Positions 32,668-42,719 of a DNA stretch of 64,000 bases are shown here, one piece after another (position 1 is the stretch's first letter; each line of letters opens with the position of its first letter). Position numbers and translations under genes: made by a program. The notes under the pieces were generated by a model. The model had not been told where the DNA came from and did no database searches. It saw only the letters and a program-made list of their open reading frames with translations. The stretch is from the NCBI RefSeq assembly GCF_000226115.1, contig NC_016461.1, forward strand, positions 1,302,001 through 1,366,000, in the 5' to 3' direction. Origin of the DNA: Thermothielavioides terrestris NRRL 8126. Taxonomy: Eukaryota > Ascomycota > Sordariomycetes > Sordariales > Chaetomiaceae.

Positions 32668-34432
32668 CTACGCCCCATTGCCATTCCCGGTTCCATTCCC
32701 AGTTCCACCATTCCCGCCTCTGTCGCCGCTGTACACCGCATCGCGACACAACAGAGTAACCTTCTTGAAAAACCTCCGCCACTCCAGCGGGTCCCCCTTG
32801 ACCTTCACGAACCGCACCTCCAGCAGCTCCTGCTCCTCCGACAGCCGATACCGGTCCACCAACACGTCGCCGTGCAAGCCCTGCCGCCTCCCGTCCAACG
32901 TCTTCACCTTGAGCGTCGCCACGTGCTCGGCGTTCGGGTCCACTGCCGGCGCCCGCCCGGGCTGGGGCACGTTCAGCTGGTGCAGCGCGTCCGCGAGCAT
33001 CTGCACCAGCAGGGCGGGCGGCACGTGCGAGAAGAAGCGGGTCAGCGAGTACGAGGGCACGATGTCGCGGAACTGGCGGGCGTGCTGGGTCAGGCTGAGC
33101 GGGACGCCGGGCGTCTGGGAGAACTGGCTCATCGTGGGCTCGTCGGCCAGCGCCTCGAGGGCCGAGGAGTACCCGAGGTGGGCCGCAGCCGCGGCGTCGG
33201 TTCTTGCAAGCGGCTGGGTGGCTGAGATGGCGTACGTGCCGAGCGTGCGCCGGGCGGGCCGTTCCCAGTCGAAGAGCGCGTCGCTGATCGGGGTTTCGGG
33301 CTGGGTGGCCGGGAGCTTGGCGGACCAGCCGGGGGTGGGCTGAGAGTCGACGTCCATGGCTTCTGGCTGGGACTGGCGTTGGGATGGGGTAGGTTCGGCG
33401 CTCAGGTCGATGCGAAGCCCGGCGAGCATCTGCGTCGCGAGAGCGATCGGGTCCGAGACTTTGCCGTCTGCTGTCAGCAGCGGGTTGCGCCGCGTGTACC
33501 AGGGATGCTGGCGAATCTGAGCAAAAGAGAAGCGCTTGTTCGCCTCGATGTTCATCATGCCGCGAAGCAGAGACAGGGCTTCGGCCGGTACTCTTCCCCA
33601 TAGCGCATCGGTGCTCCGGCCGTTCGTCCGCACATACTCTTGGAATTCCCAACTCTCGGATGTTGGCTCGTCCCAGGGGGTGTTGCCCACCAGGAGAACG
33701 AACAAGATGACACCGCACGACCATATGTCGACCAGATCTGACGAGTACTTCGCCCCGTCCGGCGTCTTTTTGTCCTGCCTTGCGCACTGCAAAACCTCCG
33801 GGGCGATGTATGGCGGGCTTCCGCACATGGTGCTGCTCAATTTCCGGGCCCCTTTGTACTCGAACATGGTCGCCATGCCAAAATCGGCGATCTTGAGATT
33901 TCCGCTTGCTGACAAGAGGATGTTTTCGGGCTTGAGATCTCGGTGCGCGACGCCCTTGGAGTGCATGAAGCTGACACCGCTGATCAGCTGCTGGAAGTAC
34001 AGGTGGGCAATATCCTCCTGCACGCCGACATCTGCCTCAATCTTGTCGAAGAGATCACCACCCTCGGCAAACTCCATGGCGATCCATCTCCACACTGCGT
34101 CCTCACCGGTTGCGAACCACTCGATGATGTTTGGATGTTGGCCGATATGCGAGTGCAACGATACCTCCATGGCGATCTGCTTCGCAGATATGCGCCCCTG
34201 CCGGACGGCATAGTCTTTGTGTATCAGCTTGACAGCGAAGACTGGCGAGTCCGCATCCAGTGGTATTGCCTTCTTGATGCTGGGTGGGTGTTAGTGTGGT
34301 GGCATTACGACGGGGTGCACAAGTGGGACTGGGTGCCGGATCTCACGATGCATAGGCGCCCCTTCCGATCGTTTTGGAGATGATCCGGAAGGGTAGATCG
34401 CTCGGAAGAGGATCTAGTTGCGACTGTTGCAT
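32668..34432 (-). CDS. chk1: Checkpoint kinase CHK1 (Neurospora mus-58 type)
   Basis: Serine/threonine kinase of the DNA damage and replication checkpoint, acting downstream of ATR/Mec1 in the nucleus. Exons 34432-34347 and 34279-32668 (intron 67 bp, CACTAACAC branch) give 565 residues. Glycine loop GRGAYAS (23-29), Lys46 in FAVK, HRDLKPEN with Asp143, DFG at 161-163, and CGSPPYIAPEVL in the activation segment match CHK1 rather than FHA-bearing CHK2. Residues after the kinase domain hold a cluster of SQ/TQ sites, targets of ATR-type kinases. The C-terminal ~130 residues (FFSHVPPALLVQMLADAL to VRFVKVKGDPLEWRRFFKKV) form a KA1-like domain, autoinhibitory in CHK1. It ends in Gly-Asn repeats. Divergent from UBE2C. 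Confidence 0.95.
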
Positions 34433-35297
34433 TTTGTTGTTGTTTAGTCGATATTCTCAGAGTCTAGAGGTCCAAGATACTGCTCTTCCGAGATCGTCCC
34501 TTGAGGGGTTCCCCAGAAAACACGAGAGGAAATTGTCCCCAATATCTGAATGGGACGGGAAACAGCAGCATCACCGATGCTGCTAGATTTAGAGACTGGG
34601 ATCTCACAAAGAGTCTGCATTCAATTGCAGGCCCGACTGGTGAAACGTGCTGACCATTCTCGCGATAGACGCGTCGGAGCTGCGAGACGCGCGTTTCTCG
34701 ACACGCGTTGTTTAAGTGGATGTCGTGACCGTGATTGAGGGCAACAACCACTGTTTTCTGCGCCTTGTCCAGAGGTACAGTACGGAAGTACAGTACACTA
34801 CACTAACATTAGGCAGCGATGCAGGTTCATTGGCTCCCGAGTTCAAGGTTTAGTTGAGCCTCTGGGCATTTTTGGCGCCGGGGCTGGCCGAGCTAACCCC
34901 TCGTGGTTGCTGGAGGAGCGCCATTCGTCGCCTGGCGGTTGGCGGGGTCGCAAGCTGGGTCTTGCTGTGTAAACATTCCTGCCCGAATCTGGAACTTGCA
35001 CTGATTCCATCCCGTTCCCGCCTTCCCACCCTTGCCAGACCAGCCATTGTTTTCAGCTCTTGCCGGAGATCCTAAGCTTGCGCATTCAGTCTTTAAAGGA
35101 GGCTTGACGCCTTTCCAACAGGTACGGATTCCTACTCGCTGCAAGCCATCTCCGCTTGCGCTTCACGCCCCTAGATATTGACCTCCTTTCCTCAACAGTA
35201 TCGGTGAAAGGCATTCCGCTTTAGACTCCCTCTTAAAACTCATCTTTGATTTGCTTGACCGCTGCCCACTCGATCGGTCGCCACCTTACGCAACGTC
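34433..35297. other. Divergent promoter region, CHK1 / UBE2C
   Basis: 865 bp between the two start codons, with the ACGCGT cluster listed separately and a palindromic GTACAGTAC pair at 34775-34796. No gene seen. Confidence 0.65.
34669..34708. promoter_or_regulatory. Cluster of MluI cell-cycle box (MCB) sites
   Basis: Two perfect ACGCGT sequences at 34669-34674 and 34703-34708, with ACGCGCGT between them at 34687-34694. ACGCGT is the site of the MBF (Mbp1/Swi6-type) factor that drives G1/S genes in fungi. The cluster is about 240-275 bp upstream of the CHK1 ATG and about 590-630 bp upstream of UBE2C. The role here is inferred. Confidence 0.5.
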
Positions 35298-35992
35298 ATG
35301 TCATTTATGGACGACAATCAGAACTCTGCTCCAAGCAGCGTCCAATCCAACAAGCTGGGCGGCGCCAGGAAAGCTGCTGAGCCGGGCCAGAATGCCGCGA
35401 AGAGGTAGGTATCTGTGTGCTTGTTGGGGTAAACCGCTGGGAGTCGCCGGGAGTAAACAAACCGTGCAGCTGACGCTCGGAACCTCTAGGTTGCAGACGG
35501 AGCTTATGCAGCTCATGACCTCGCCGGCGCCGGGCGTCTCTGCGTTTCCCTCTGCCGACGGCAACCTGCTCTCGTGGAGAGCTACGATCGAGGGCCCCGA
35601 TGACACTCCCTACGCCGGCCTCACATTCAAGCTCAGCTTCGAGTTCCCGTCCAACTACCCGTATGCGCCGCCAACTGTGCTGTTCCGGACGCCCATCTAC
35701 CACCCCAATGTCGACTTCTCGGGCCGCATCTGTCTCGACATTCTGAAGGACAAGTGGACCGCGGCGTACAACACCCAGACCGTGCTGCTAAGTTTGCAGT
35801 CTTTGCTGGGAGAGCCCAACAAGTATGCCTTATGCCTTCTGCATCGGGCCCCTTCTGTTTCTTGGGATTCCCAAGCTAACTTATCTCAGTTCATCTCCGC
35901 TGAACGGGGAGGCTGCTGAGCTGTGGGACAAGGACCCGGCTCTGTTCAAGACCAAGGTCATGGACCGCCACAAGGACATCGAGGACGACTGA
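35298..35992 (+). CDS. ubc11: Ubiquitin-conjugating enzyme E2 C (UBE2C / Ubc11 / UbcP4)
   Basis: E2 that works with the anaphase-promoting complex to start chains on mitotic cyclins and securin. Exons 35298-35404, 35490-35822, 35890-35992; introns of 85 and 67 bp join in phase to 180 residues. N-terminal ~35 residues are a flexible extension, as in UBE2C. The core has RLQTELMQLM, the HPN motif at 107-109 (YHPNVDFSGRICLDILKDKW) and catalytic Cys117. The LLGEPNNSSPLNGEAAELW segment is diagnostic of this E2 class and confirms the second intron. Confidence 0.95.
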
Positions 35993-36455
35993 GGGCGAGG
36001 CATTGGGCATGGGTTGGCGTTTTTCTGGGCTGTCAAGGACAATTGGAGTCATCAGCTGGTTTTTCGGGCCTTCGGGTCCGCGGAGTACGGTCACCTGGTT
36101 AGGATTGCATTGCCAGGGCGAATTGGTTCATGAGTATGCCATCGTTTGTCTTCTGGCGGTGCAGCCCGAATGTACATCAAGCATTGGCTGTAATGGACAT
36201 TGGTTGTCCATGAGCGTAACACTCCGAGATAATCCCAGCGCATCATTCTTATAGCTTCCCAAGCAACGCCAGCCCCCACCGCAGCGCCCTCAACGTTCGT
36301 CGGAATGGTTTCTGGTATCGAAGGTGCCGTGCTTTACGAACCCCATGTATTCGTAATAGGAAGCTAAATGCCATGTGAAAACTCCGGAAAAGTCCAATGC
36401 CGCCCTGAAACCGAACCACGGCCCAATCTCGAAACCCCAGTTTTGTTGCCAGCCT
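35993..36455. other. Convergent 3' intergenic region (UBE2C / eL31)
   Basis: Downstream sequences of UBE2C and of the ribosomal protein gene. No feature recognised. Confidence 0.55.
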
Positions 36456-37021
36456 TTACTCCTCGACAACAACGGTGTGCAGGCCCTTGGGGTTCTTGAC
36501 GTTGACGGCTTGCACGTAACTGTAGAGCTTCTCCTTGGCGCCTTCCTCGTCGTTACGTCTCCGGGAGATGCGAATGCGGAGTCTGTAAGGAACGCCCTTG
36601 ACACCCTGCTCCCAGACCTTCTTGTTCAGCTGGGGATCTAGGCGAACATCCGAGGTGCCCTAAACGTCACGACTGTCAGCCCACCAGCCAGTCATGTCCA
36701 CATCATGCCAGTCATGTCCGCATCAACACGATCGAAACCGGAACAGTGTTGTCTCGTCGCTCGTATTCATTCGGGTCGGTCGTTATGTGGTCGAACATAC
36801 CATAGCCTTGGAAGCGAACTTCTTGATCTCCTTGATCGCACGCGGGGCCCTCTTCTTGAACGTAACGCCATGGAGCTGGCCATGGAGTCAGCACCCCAGG
36901 ATGCATCCCAGAAAGTTTCTGCAAAACGTACGCGCTTGTGGAGGTGGATTGTGTACTCGCGGGCCACAACATCGGCGATGGCCGAGCGGGCAGCCTTTCC
37001 TGACGGCTTCTTCGACGACAT
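36456..37021 (-). CDS. rpl31: 60S ribosomal protein eL31
   Basis: Component of the large cytosolic ribosomal subunit at the exit tunnel. Exons 37021-36932, 36875-36801, 36659-36456 (90, 75 and 204 bp); introns of 56 and 141 bp, all phase 0, give 122 residues, the usual eL31 size. Sequence landmarks: [40 protein letters not shown] and [20 protein letters not shown]. The last exon ends HTVVVEE before TAA. None of its exons is long enough to be obvious as an ORF, so it was rebuilt from splice sites; every junction agrees with the family. Confidence 0.96.
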
Positions 37022-37861
37022 TCTGACAACAGGCAGTTAGCGGGAGATGCACAACCTAAGTCTCGGCTGGAACATATTGTCCAAGAAAAAAACCAAGCTT
37101 TGCGGCTGCCGTTACGTACTTTGCGACGTCGGGATCTCGTGCACTCGGTGTCGGTTGAGTGGTGTCGAGGAGTCGTCGGGTTTGATCAGTTTGACAACCC
37201 TCCCTCTGGGGAATTTTGCACCTGGTTTTTTCCGCGAAATCACGAAAGTGCGGGCCTGGGCTCAGAGCCTTCGCGTAATTGCCCTAAAGTGGAATGGTCT
37301 CTGTATCCCCACACCTTCCTTTGGTGCTGTGGCTGGCCAGTTGTGGCGGCACCTGAACAGTGGCAGCCAACTGGCCCGCTGTGGCGGTTCACTTTGGACA
37401 AACAGCTCCGGCTCCACTGCCTGGGACCTTCGTATTCAATTAAAACTTCCGCGACCCGCTCTTCCCAAACAAAGCGGATTGCAGGGGGGCAACCACGCCT
37501 CGTGAAGTTGTTCATTTCGAGCTTCTTCAAGACCCAAGCCAAACCGATTATTACCATTGAGTTTCTCTCGACAATAACCACTCTGTGCGCTGCGCGCATG
37601 CTCATTCTTTTCCTGCCCTGGTCATTGGGAATTCACCTGCGTTCCCCTCGCTGCAAAACACATCGTTGCAGCTGAACAACATCACATCAACGAGGTGCAA
37701 CCAGCCAATTGCTCGGTTGCTCCATGCTCCCGACAGGAACCACGAATTCTGAAGTGGATTTCCAGGCAGACTTTAACGCGACTTGACTTTCCGATCGTTA
37801 ATCTTCTTCTCATTTTCTTAATCCGTCTCCGTTCAACTGCTTCAATTTGGCCTCGGTCAAG
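37022..37861. other. Divergent promoter region, eL31 / Rax1
   Basis: 840 bp of shared upstream sequence. Open frames inside it have no family resemblance. No binding site is convincing enough to list. Confidence 0.55.
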
Positions 37862-39062
37862 ATGGCGGACGATGCGGCAGCTAGTCCCTCCCCCCAACCC
37901 GACCTGACTCGGAACCGTCTGCCAACCCTCTTCGAGGTGCTTAGCCGGCGTACGCTTCCACCTGTCGACCTGTTCTCCTTCTACATCTACATGAGGGATC
38001 AGCAGCGTTCTGTTGATTACCTTGACTTCTGGTTGGTCGCGTGGTTCAATGTGGTCGGTGCCTCTGAAGTGGCTAACCTCATTCCAGGCTCGACGTTGCC
38101 CAACACATGTCGCTCTGCCGCCATTATGTGCGAGAGCTTCGTCGATCCGTTCTCGTCGGCACTCCCGATCCTGACAAGAGCTCTAAGCGATCATCGGGGA
38201 TTCTGGAAGCTCTCGGCGAGATGAGCCACCCTGTTGCGGGACCATCTATGTATGCATCGGAAAAGGAGAAAGAGCAGGATGCGCAGATGTCGGCGTTCTT
38301 GCGAGAAGATCGGGGCGACCGCCACGATTCGCCGGCGGGCAGCGCCAGACAGGATCGACCTAGCCCCAATGTCAGCACGCCCCGCGAGTTCAATACGGAC
38401 TCCAACTCCCCGCCTCATACGGTTGCTCGACAAGACATCAGGGCGTCTGCGGAGAAAATTCTTTACACCTTCCTTCTTCCCGGTGCCGAGCGAGAGATCA
38501 TCCTTCCGGGATCGATCACACAGGACGTCACGACAGCAATTGAGGAATTCGGAAGGGATGACCCAGAGGTGTTCGACGTGGCTAAGGACTACGTCTTTCA
38601 GGCGATGGAGCGGGATGCCTTCCCCGGCTTCCTCAGGATGAAGGCGCTCGGTAACCTCATTCCCCCGACGCTCGTCATGCGGCTTATCCTCGGCCTGGTC
38701 TCCATGTTTGGTGGCTTCTGGGCCGCCTTCATTCTGATCTTCCTCAACGAGACGCGGAGAGTGAGGTTGTGGGTATGTAGCATCCGTGTGCCATCATATG
38801 CTTTCCATCGCTAACGAGCTCTCAGCTCATCCTTCCTTTTACCATCGGTGTCTACTTCCTTGCCTCCTACCAGTACTCGCTGGATCCTGTCCTCGCCCTG
38901 ATCGGCCTGAGCGAATACACCCCATTCAATTTCTCCCGGGTGCGGGAACCATACGTCCGCAAGCTTCTTGCTCGCCGAGCGATTATGGTTCTCGCTGTGA
39001 CGGTACTGGTCGATGCAGCACTCTGCGTTCTCTTCATCTTTGTCCCGGGCAAGCGACTGTGA
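37862..39062 (+). CDS. rax1: Rax1-like RGS-domain membrane protein
   Basis: RGS domain joined to three transmembrane helices, the arrangement of yeast Rax1 (bud-site selection) and of filamentous-fungal RGS relatives that modulate G-alpha signalling. Exons 37862-38031, 38088-38772, 38826-39062; introns of 56 and 53 bp join in phase to 363 residues. RGS-like parts are LPTLFEVLSRRTLPPVDLFSFYIYM with YLDFWLDVAQH near the N-terminus, and RASAEKILYTFLLPGAEREI with IEEFGRDDPEVFDVAKDYVFQAMERDAFPGFLR further on, split by a Ser/Pro-rich insert. Membrane segments: GLVSMFGGFWAAFILIFL, LILPFTIGVYFLASYQY and AIMVLAVTVLVDAALCVLFI. The final intron precedes the second helix, so a plain ORF scan loses the C-terminus. 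Naming as Rax1 rests on architecture. Confidence 0.87.
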
Positions 39063-39645
39063 TGGAGCGTTGGCTTGGCTCACGGGAGCTTGTGAGCTGG
39101 CGTCGCACCCGATCAACCCCGAGGAAGGCGTCTTCTCAATCGGCAACACTCTTTTCTCCATCACGACAGTCACGACCGCAGATACCTCTACAATAATTTT
39201 ATCGTTTCCCCCTTCTTGAGCGGGCTCATCCATTCGAATCGCTTTGGAAGCAGGGCATGGGGATGGGGCGTGATCGGTGTTCAGGATATCGGCCTGTTCT
39301 GTATTCTGTAATCATTATTTATCGCGAGTGCTTTACATTATGGCACGCTCGGCTTCTCTGATGGAGACAAGGGTCTCTTCTTTGCTCGATGGCTTTTCTC
39401 ATTCTTTGCTCTTGCGTCGCCGTCGCCGCCGATGTAAGATATTCCGGACTCAGCATCGTGATCTTCCAGGAGTCTACTGGTCTTTGACCCAAGAAAGTTA
39501 TTTGCGCCGAGTCACATTTCGCACACAGTCACGGTTAGGAGTTCAGGTACTTGGTTTCAAGGGTGGATGAACCATTGCGGTTGCTGTTCATCATTTCCGC
39601 CATGAGGGCTTGGTCGCAAATGGGCGACCTCTTCCTTTACCGAGC
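39063..39645. other. Convergent 3' intergenic region (Rax1 / CSN7)
   Basis: No gene or repeat recognised. Confidence 0.55.
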
Positions 39646-40799
39646 CTATGTCGTAAGAGAACCGTCCTCCCCGCTTAACGCCCCAAGCTTTCGCTTGCCC
39701 GCCCGCTTCTTCCCGTCCGAATCGTCCTCGTCATCCACGTCCATATCAACCTTTTCGGCATCGTCAAGCCCGGATCTGTGGTCGGCAGCCGCACTCACTT
39801 GAAGCTGCGCCAGGACTGCGCCGGCTGCATTAGCCCTGGCGCCGGCGGGAGCGAAGAAACTGCTGCCGCCGCCAACCGTCAGCATGCTGTTCATCGAATT
39901 TGTGGTGCTGGATGGATCAGAGTTGAGCGTGCGAGCAGAGATTGGCATCGTGGGAGCGGGGCCGCCGGAGCGCAAGAACCGGGGCGTGGCGGATTGATAA
40001 GAGATGCGATTGGGGACTTGCCCACCCTTCTGCTCCTTCTCCATGAGCTTGTGTGTCTCCTCGGCGCGAGCGGCTGCCCGCGCCGCCCGGCGGTCGGCCT
40101 CGGCTCGGACTTGGTTCATCTGCGCGGAAAGGGACTCCAACGTCGCGTCGCACCGTCCGGCCCAGGCTTGCAGGGAGGCCAGAAGATCGCTGATGTCGGA
40201 GGGTGCGACGTCGCGCAGGGGCGAGACACTGTTGATTTGGACGACCGAGGCCTTCGGGTTGAGCTGGGCTTTGAGAAGGCCGGCGTAGACCGCACTGATG
40301 ACGAGCTCTTCCAGGGCTTGACGAGAGGGGAGGTCGAGGGCCTTCTGTAGGGACGCGTAGTCGAGGGCTGGGGAGCTGGCCGTGCTGGTCCTGCTGTCCT
40401 TCTTGGCGAGGGTTAGGAGGGAGAGCTGGCGGAGCTTCAGGCGCTGTGCCTCGTTGAGCTCCGGGAGGCCGGGGGTAGAAGTGTATGAGGAGTAGGTGCC
40501 ATGGCTGAATATTTGGAGAAGGGTCAAGAACGGCGCGAACTCTGGGGATGAGGCGAGAGCTTGGACCTGCGGAGTCTGCAGCAACTCGGTGAAGATGTAG
40601 GTATTCGGCGCCGAGGTCGCTCGCACGATCAAATCGGCTGCGGCGCGGGGAGACGTAGCTGATTTACTGAGAGCCAGGAAGGGCTGATGCCGTTGTCAGT
40701 CACTGAGGTGGCCTCAAGCTGTCTGGCGAACTGATCGAATGCGGGGCAACGGCGTTGAGGGCGTACCTCGAGAGCATTGAGAGCTCTGGTTTGCTCCAT
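39646..40799 (-). CDS. csn7: COP9 signalosome subunit 7 (PCI domain)
   Basis: Subunit of the complex that removes Nedd8 from cullins. Exon 1 (40799-40767) encodes MEQTRALNALE; an 83-bp intron follows; exon 2 (40683-39646) continues PFLALSKSATSPRAAADLIV. Total 356 residues. The PCI region (~60-170) contains LNEAQRLKLRQLSLLTLAKK and DLPSRQALEELVISAVYAGL, typical of CSN7. A coiled-coil-prone stretch with RRAARAAARAEETHKLMEKE follows, then a Ser/Gly/Ala-rich tail ending in an acidic patch and the basic KKRAGKRKLG, possibly a nuclear signal. Neurospora csn-7a type. It works on SCF ligases, which use F-box proteins such as that at 27.2 kb, but the two genes are not adjacent. Confidence 0.92.
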
Positions 40800-42719
40800 G
40801 TCAAGAGATTCGGAATGCTGTGTCCTCAACCTTGAAGAGGTGTCGCTGATTTTGAACCCGTAACTACCTGGATCAAACTTTGAGAATGCCGGAGCCTTCA
40901 ATGTCGGGATGCAGACTGTTGTGCCAAAGTTCAATGGCGGAGCTGTTGGGTTGTTCCTCCAGGATGCGGTAGCCTTGCTGGTGGGGCTGGAGAGTTGGGG
41001 TAAGGCTGAGCCAAATGCAAGCCAGCTTCTTGGCATTCAGTAGGTACTTTGTACTTGTATGAAACTTTGGTACATTACAAAGCATTCCAGTCACGTTGTA
41101 ACTGGTATAAAACGCTGTCCGATCTTTAGCAAAGTTGTACGTCCCTTATGCCTGAAAAACTGCTTTGAAACACTGGTGACGAGCATTAGGTGGTTGCCTA
41201 CACTATAAATTTTATTCTGTGTTAGGGTACCTTTATCATTGGCGATCGCGGGATGCGCCTGGATCGGCAGTGCCAAGTCCGCCCAAGATGGACCCAGAAG
41301 AAGACACCTTTGCTCGCTTCTGCGGCCCCTCGATCCTCGATGATCTGCTGCTTCGTTCCGTGTTTCGCTTGAGAGGGTGCTTCAGATGTGTTTGACACTA
41401 CACCCTCTTGTGCCTGTCCAGGGGTTATAACGGGTCTGAGCTTGCTACCCCCGTGCTTTCTCTTGACCCGCTGTTGCAGCGGGTTGTCCAAGCGCAGCTT
41501 GAAAAGCAGCAACACAGTTGGATCGCTTGCAAGCGCGCCATCGTGAGAATCGCACAGTGCGCTATCGTCTGAGCGTCCACGGCGTTGGGGTGAATTGGAT
41601 ATGGCCCCCACCATGCTCCCGACTGCACGGTGTGTCAATATTGCCTCGGGATGGCAACAGTGCAGGGCGGGAGAGCATGCAATACACCGAACTATTGGAT
41701 TTCATTGCCGGGAGAAACCTGTCGTGCGTGTGACTAGCAAAGCTCCTCACGAAAATAGTTGTTCCGCGAATGCTTGGTGTTCGGCAATGGCTATTGGTAT
41801 AGAATGCGGAAGCGCTTAGCAGACCTTTCTGGCGCATCCAGCGAGTAGCGGCTCGGAAGCCTTGTTAAACCTTCCCTCAGTTTTACAACCCGGCTACATT
41901 CTCTGGTACCGTGTACATGTGTAGACAGGCGGGCCGAAAAGGAGCGCCCTGCGTCTTACGCGGCGGCGCGGTTTGTGCGACCCTCGAGACATCAGACGGC
42001 GGGCAGCACCAACCTACTGCCCGGGAGTTCCGGAGCAGAGTTCCAAGCCCACAGTGTGCTTCATCAACTTTCCACGGGTCGGGAAACTGACCGGGTACAC
42101 TCTCAAAGTCGGGTTGGTTGTTGATCATCTTTTGACACCGATTCAAGGCCTCTTTGCGCAATTGTCCATCTCGGAGGTTTGATGAGGTCTGTAAAGGAAA
42201 GCAGGATGCTCATCGGAGAGTCGTGATTGTGTGGCATACTTTCGCCTGACAGTCCGGCACACTGTACCCACTCGCGACAGGGGTCTTTCTGTGACGAAAG
42301 CCGGGACGGGAACAGGCTGAGGCTGACAAAATCGGATCTGTCGCTTGCGCTGCCGCTGCCGCTGCCACGCGGGCCATTTCGCCGACGGGTATTAGAAGGC
42401 GGGGAAACTGGTATCTTGCTTCAGTTTCCTTACTCTCCCGTCGTCTTCTCCGGGAAACCTCAAGAAAACAGACCGCCATCGCTGGGAGTTGGCCAGTTCT
42501 GCTTTTCTTTCGTCGAGACGCCACCTTCGACGCCGTCCCAAATGTCATTGTAGCGGCTGTTTCCCCGACCCCGACCGGACCGACCGACCGACCAAGGACA
42601 TCTCGAGTGTCTCGAGTCGCACCCAGCGCATCCACCGGTCTGGGTCGCTGCCGGACAGCTCTGCATTTGGCTCCAGGCAGCGACTCTACAAACGTCGTCT
42701 GGCGTAGTGGTCTTGCAAA
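40800..42719. other. Divergent intergenic region, CSN7 / CCC2
   Basis: About 1.9 kb. I examined the minus-strand frame 41222-41638 and the plus frames around 42.2-42.6 kb; none resembles a known family. The right part is probably the long CCC2 leader. Nothing else is recognised. Confidence 0.55.

Noticed and set aside
41222..41638. 138-codon minus-strand frame between CSN7 and CCC2
   Set aside because: No family match from reading; short; not supported by splice sites.
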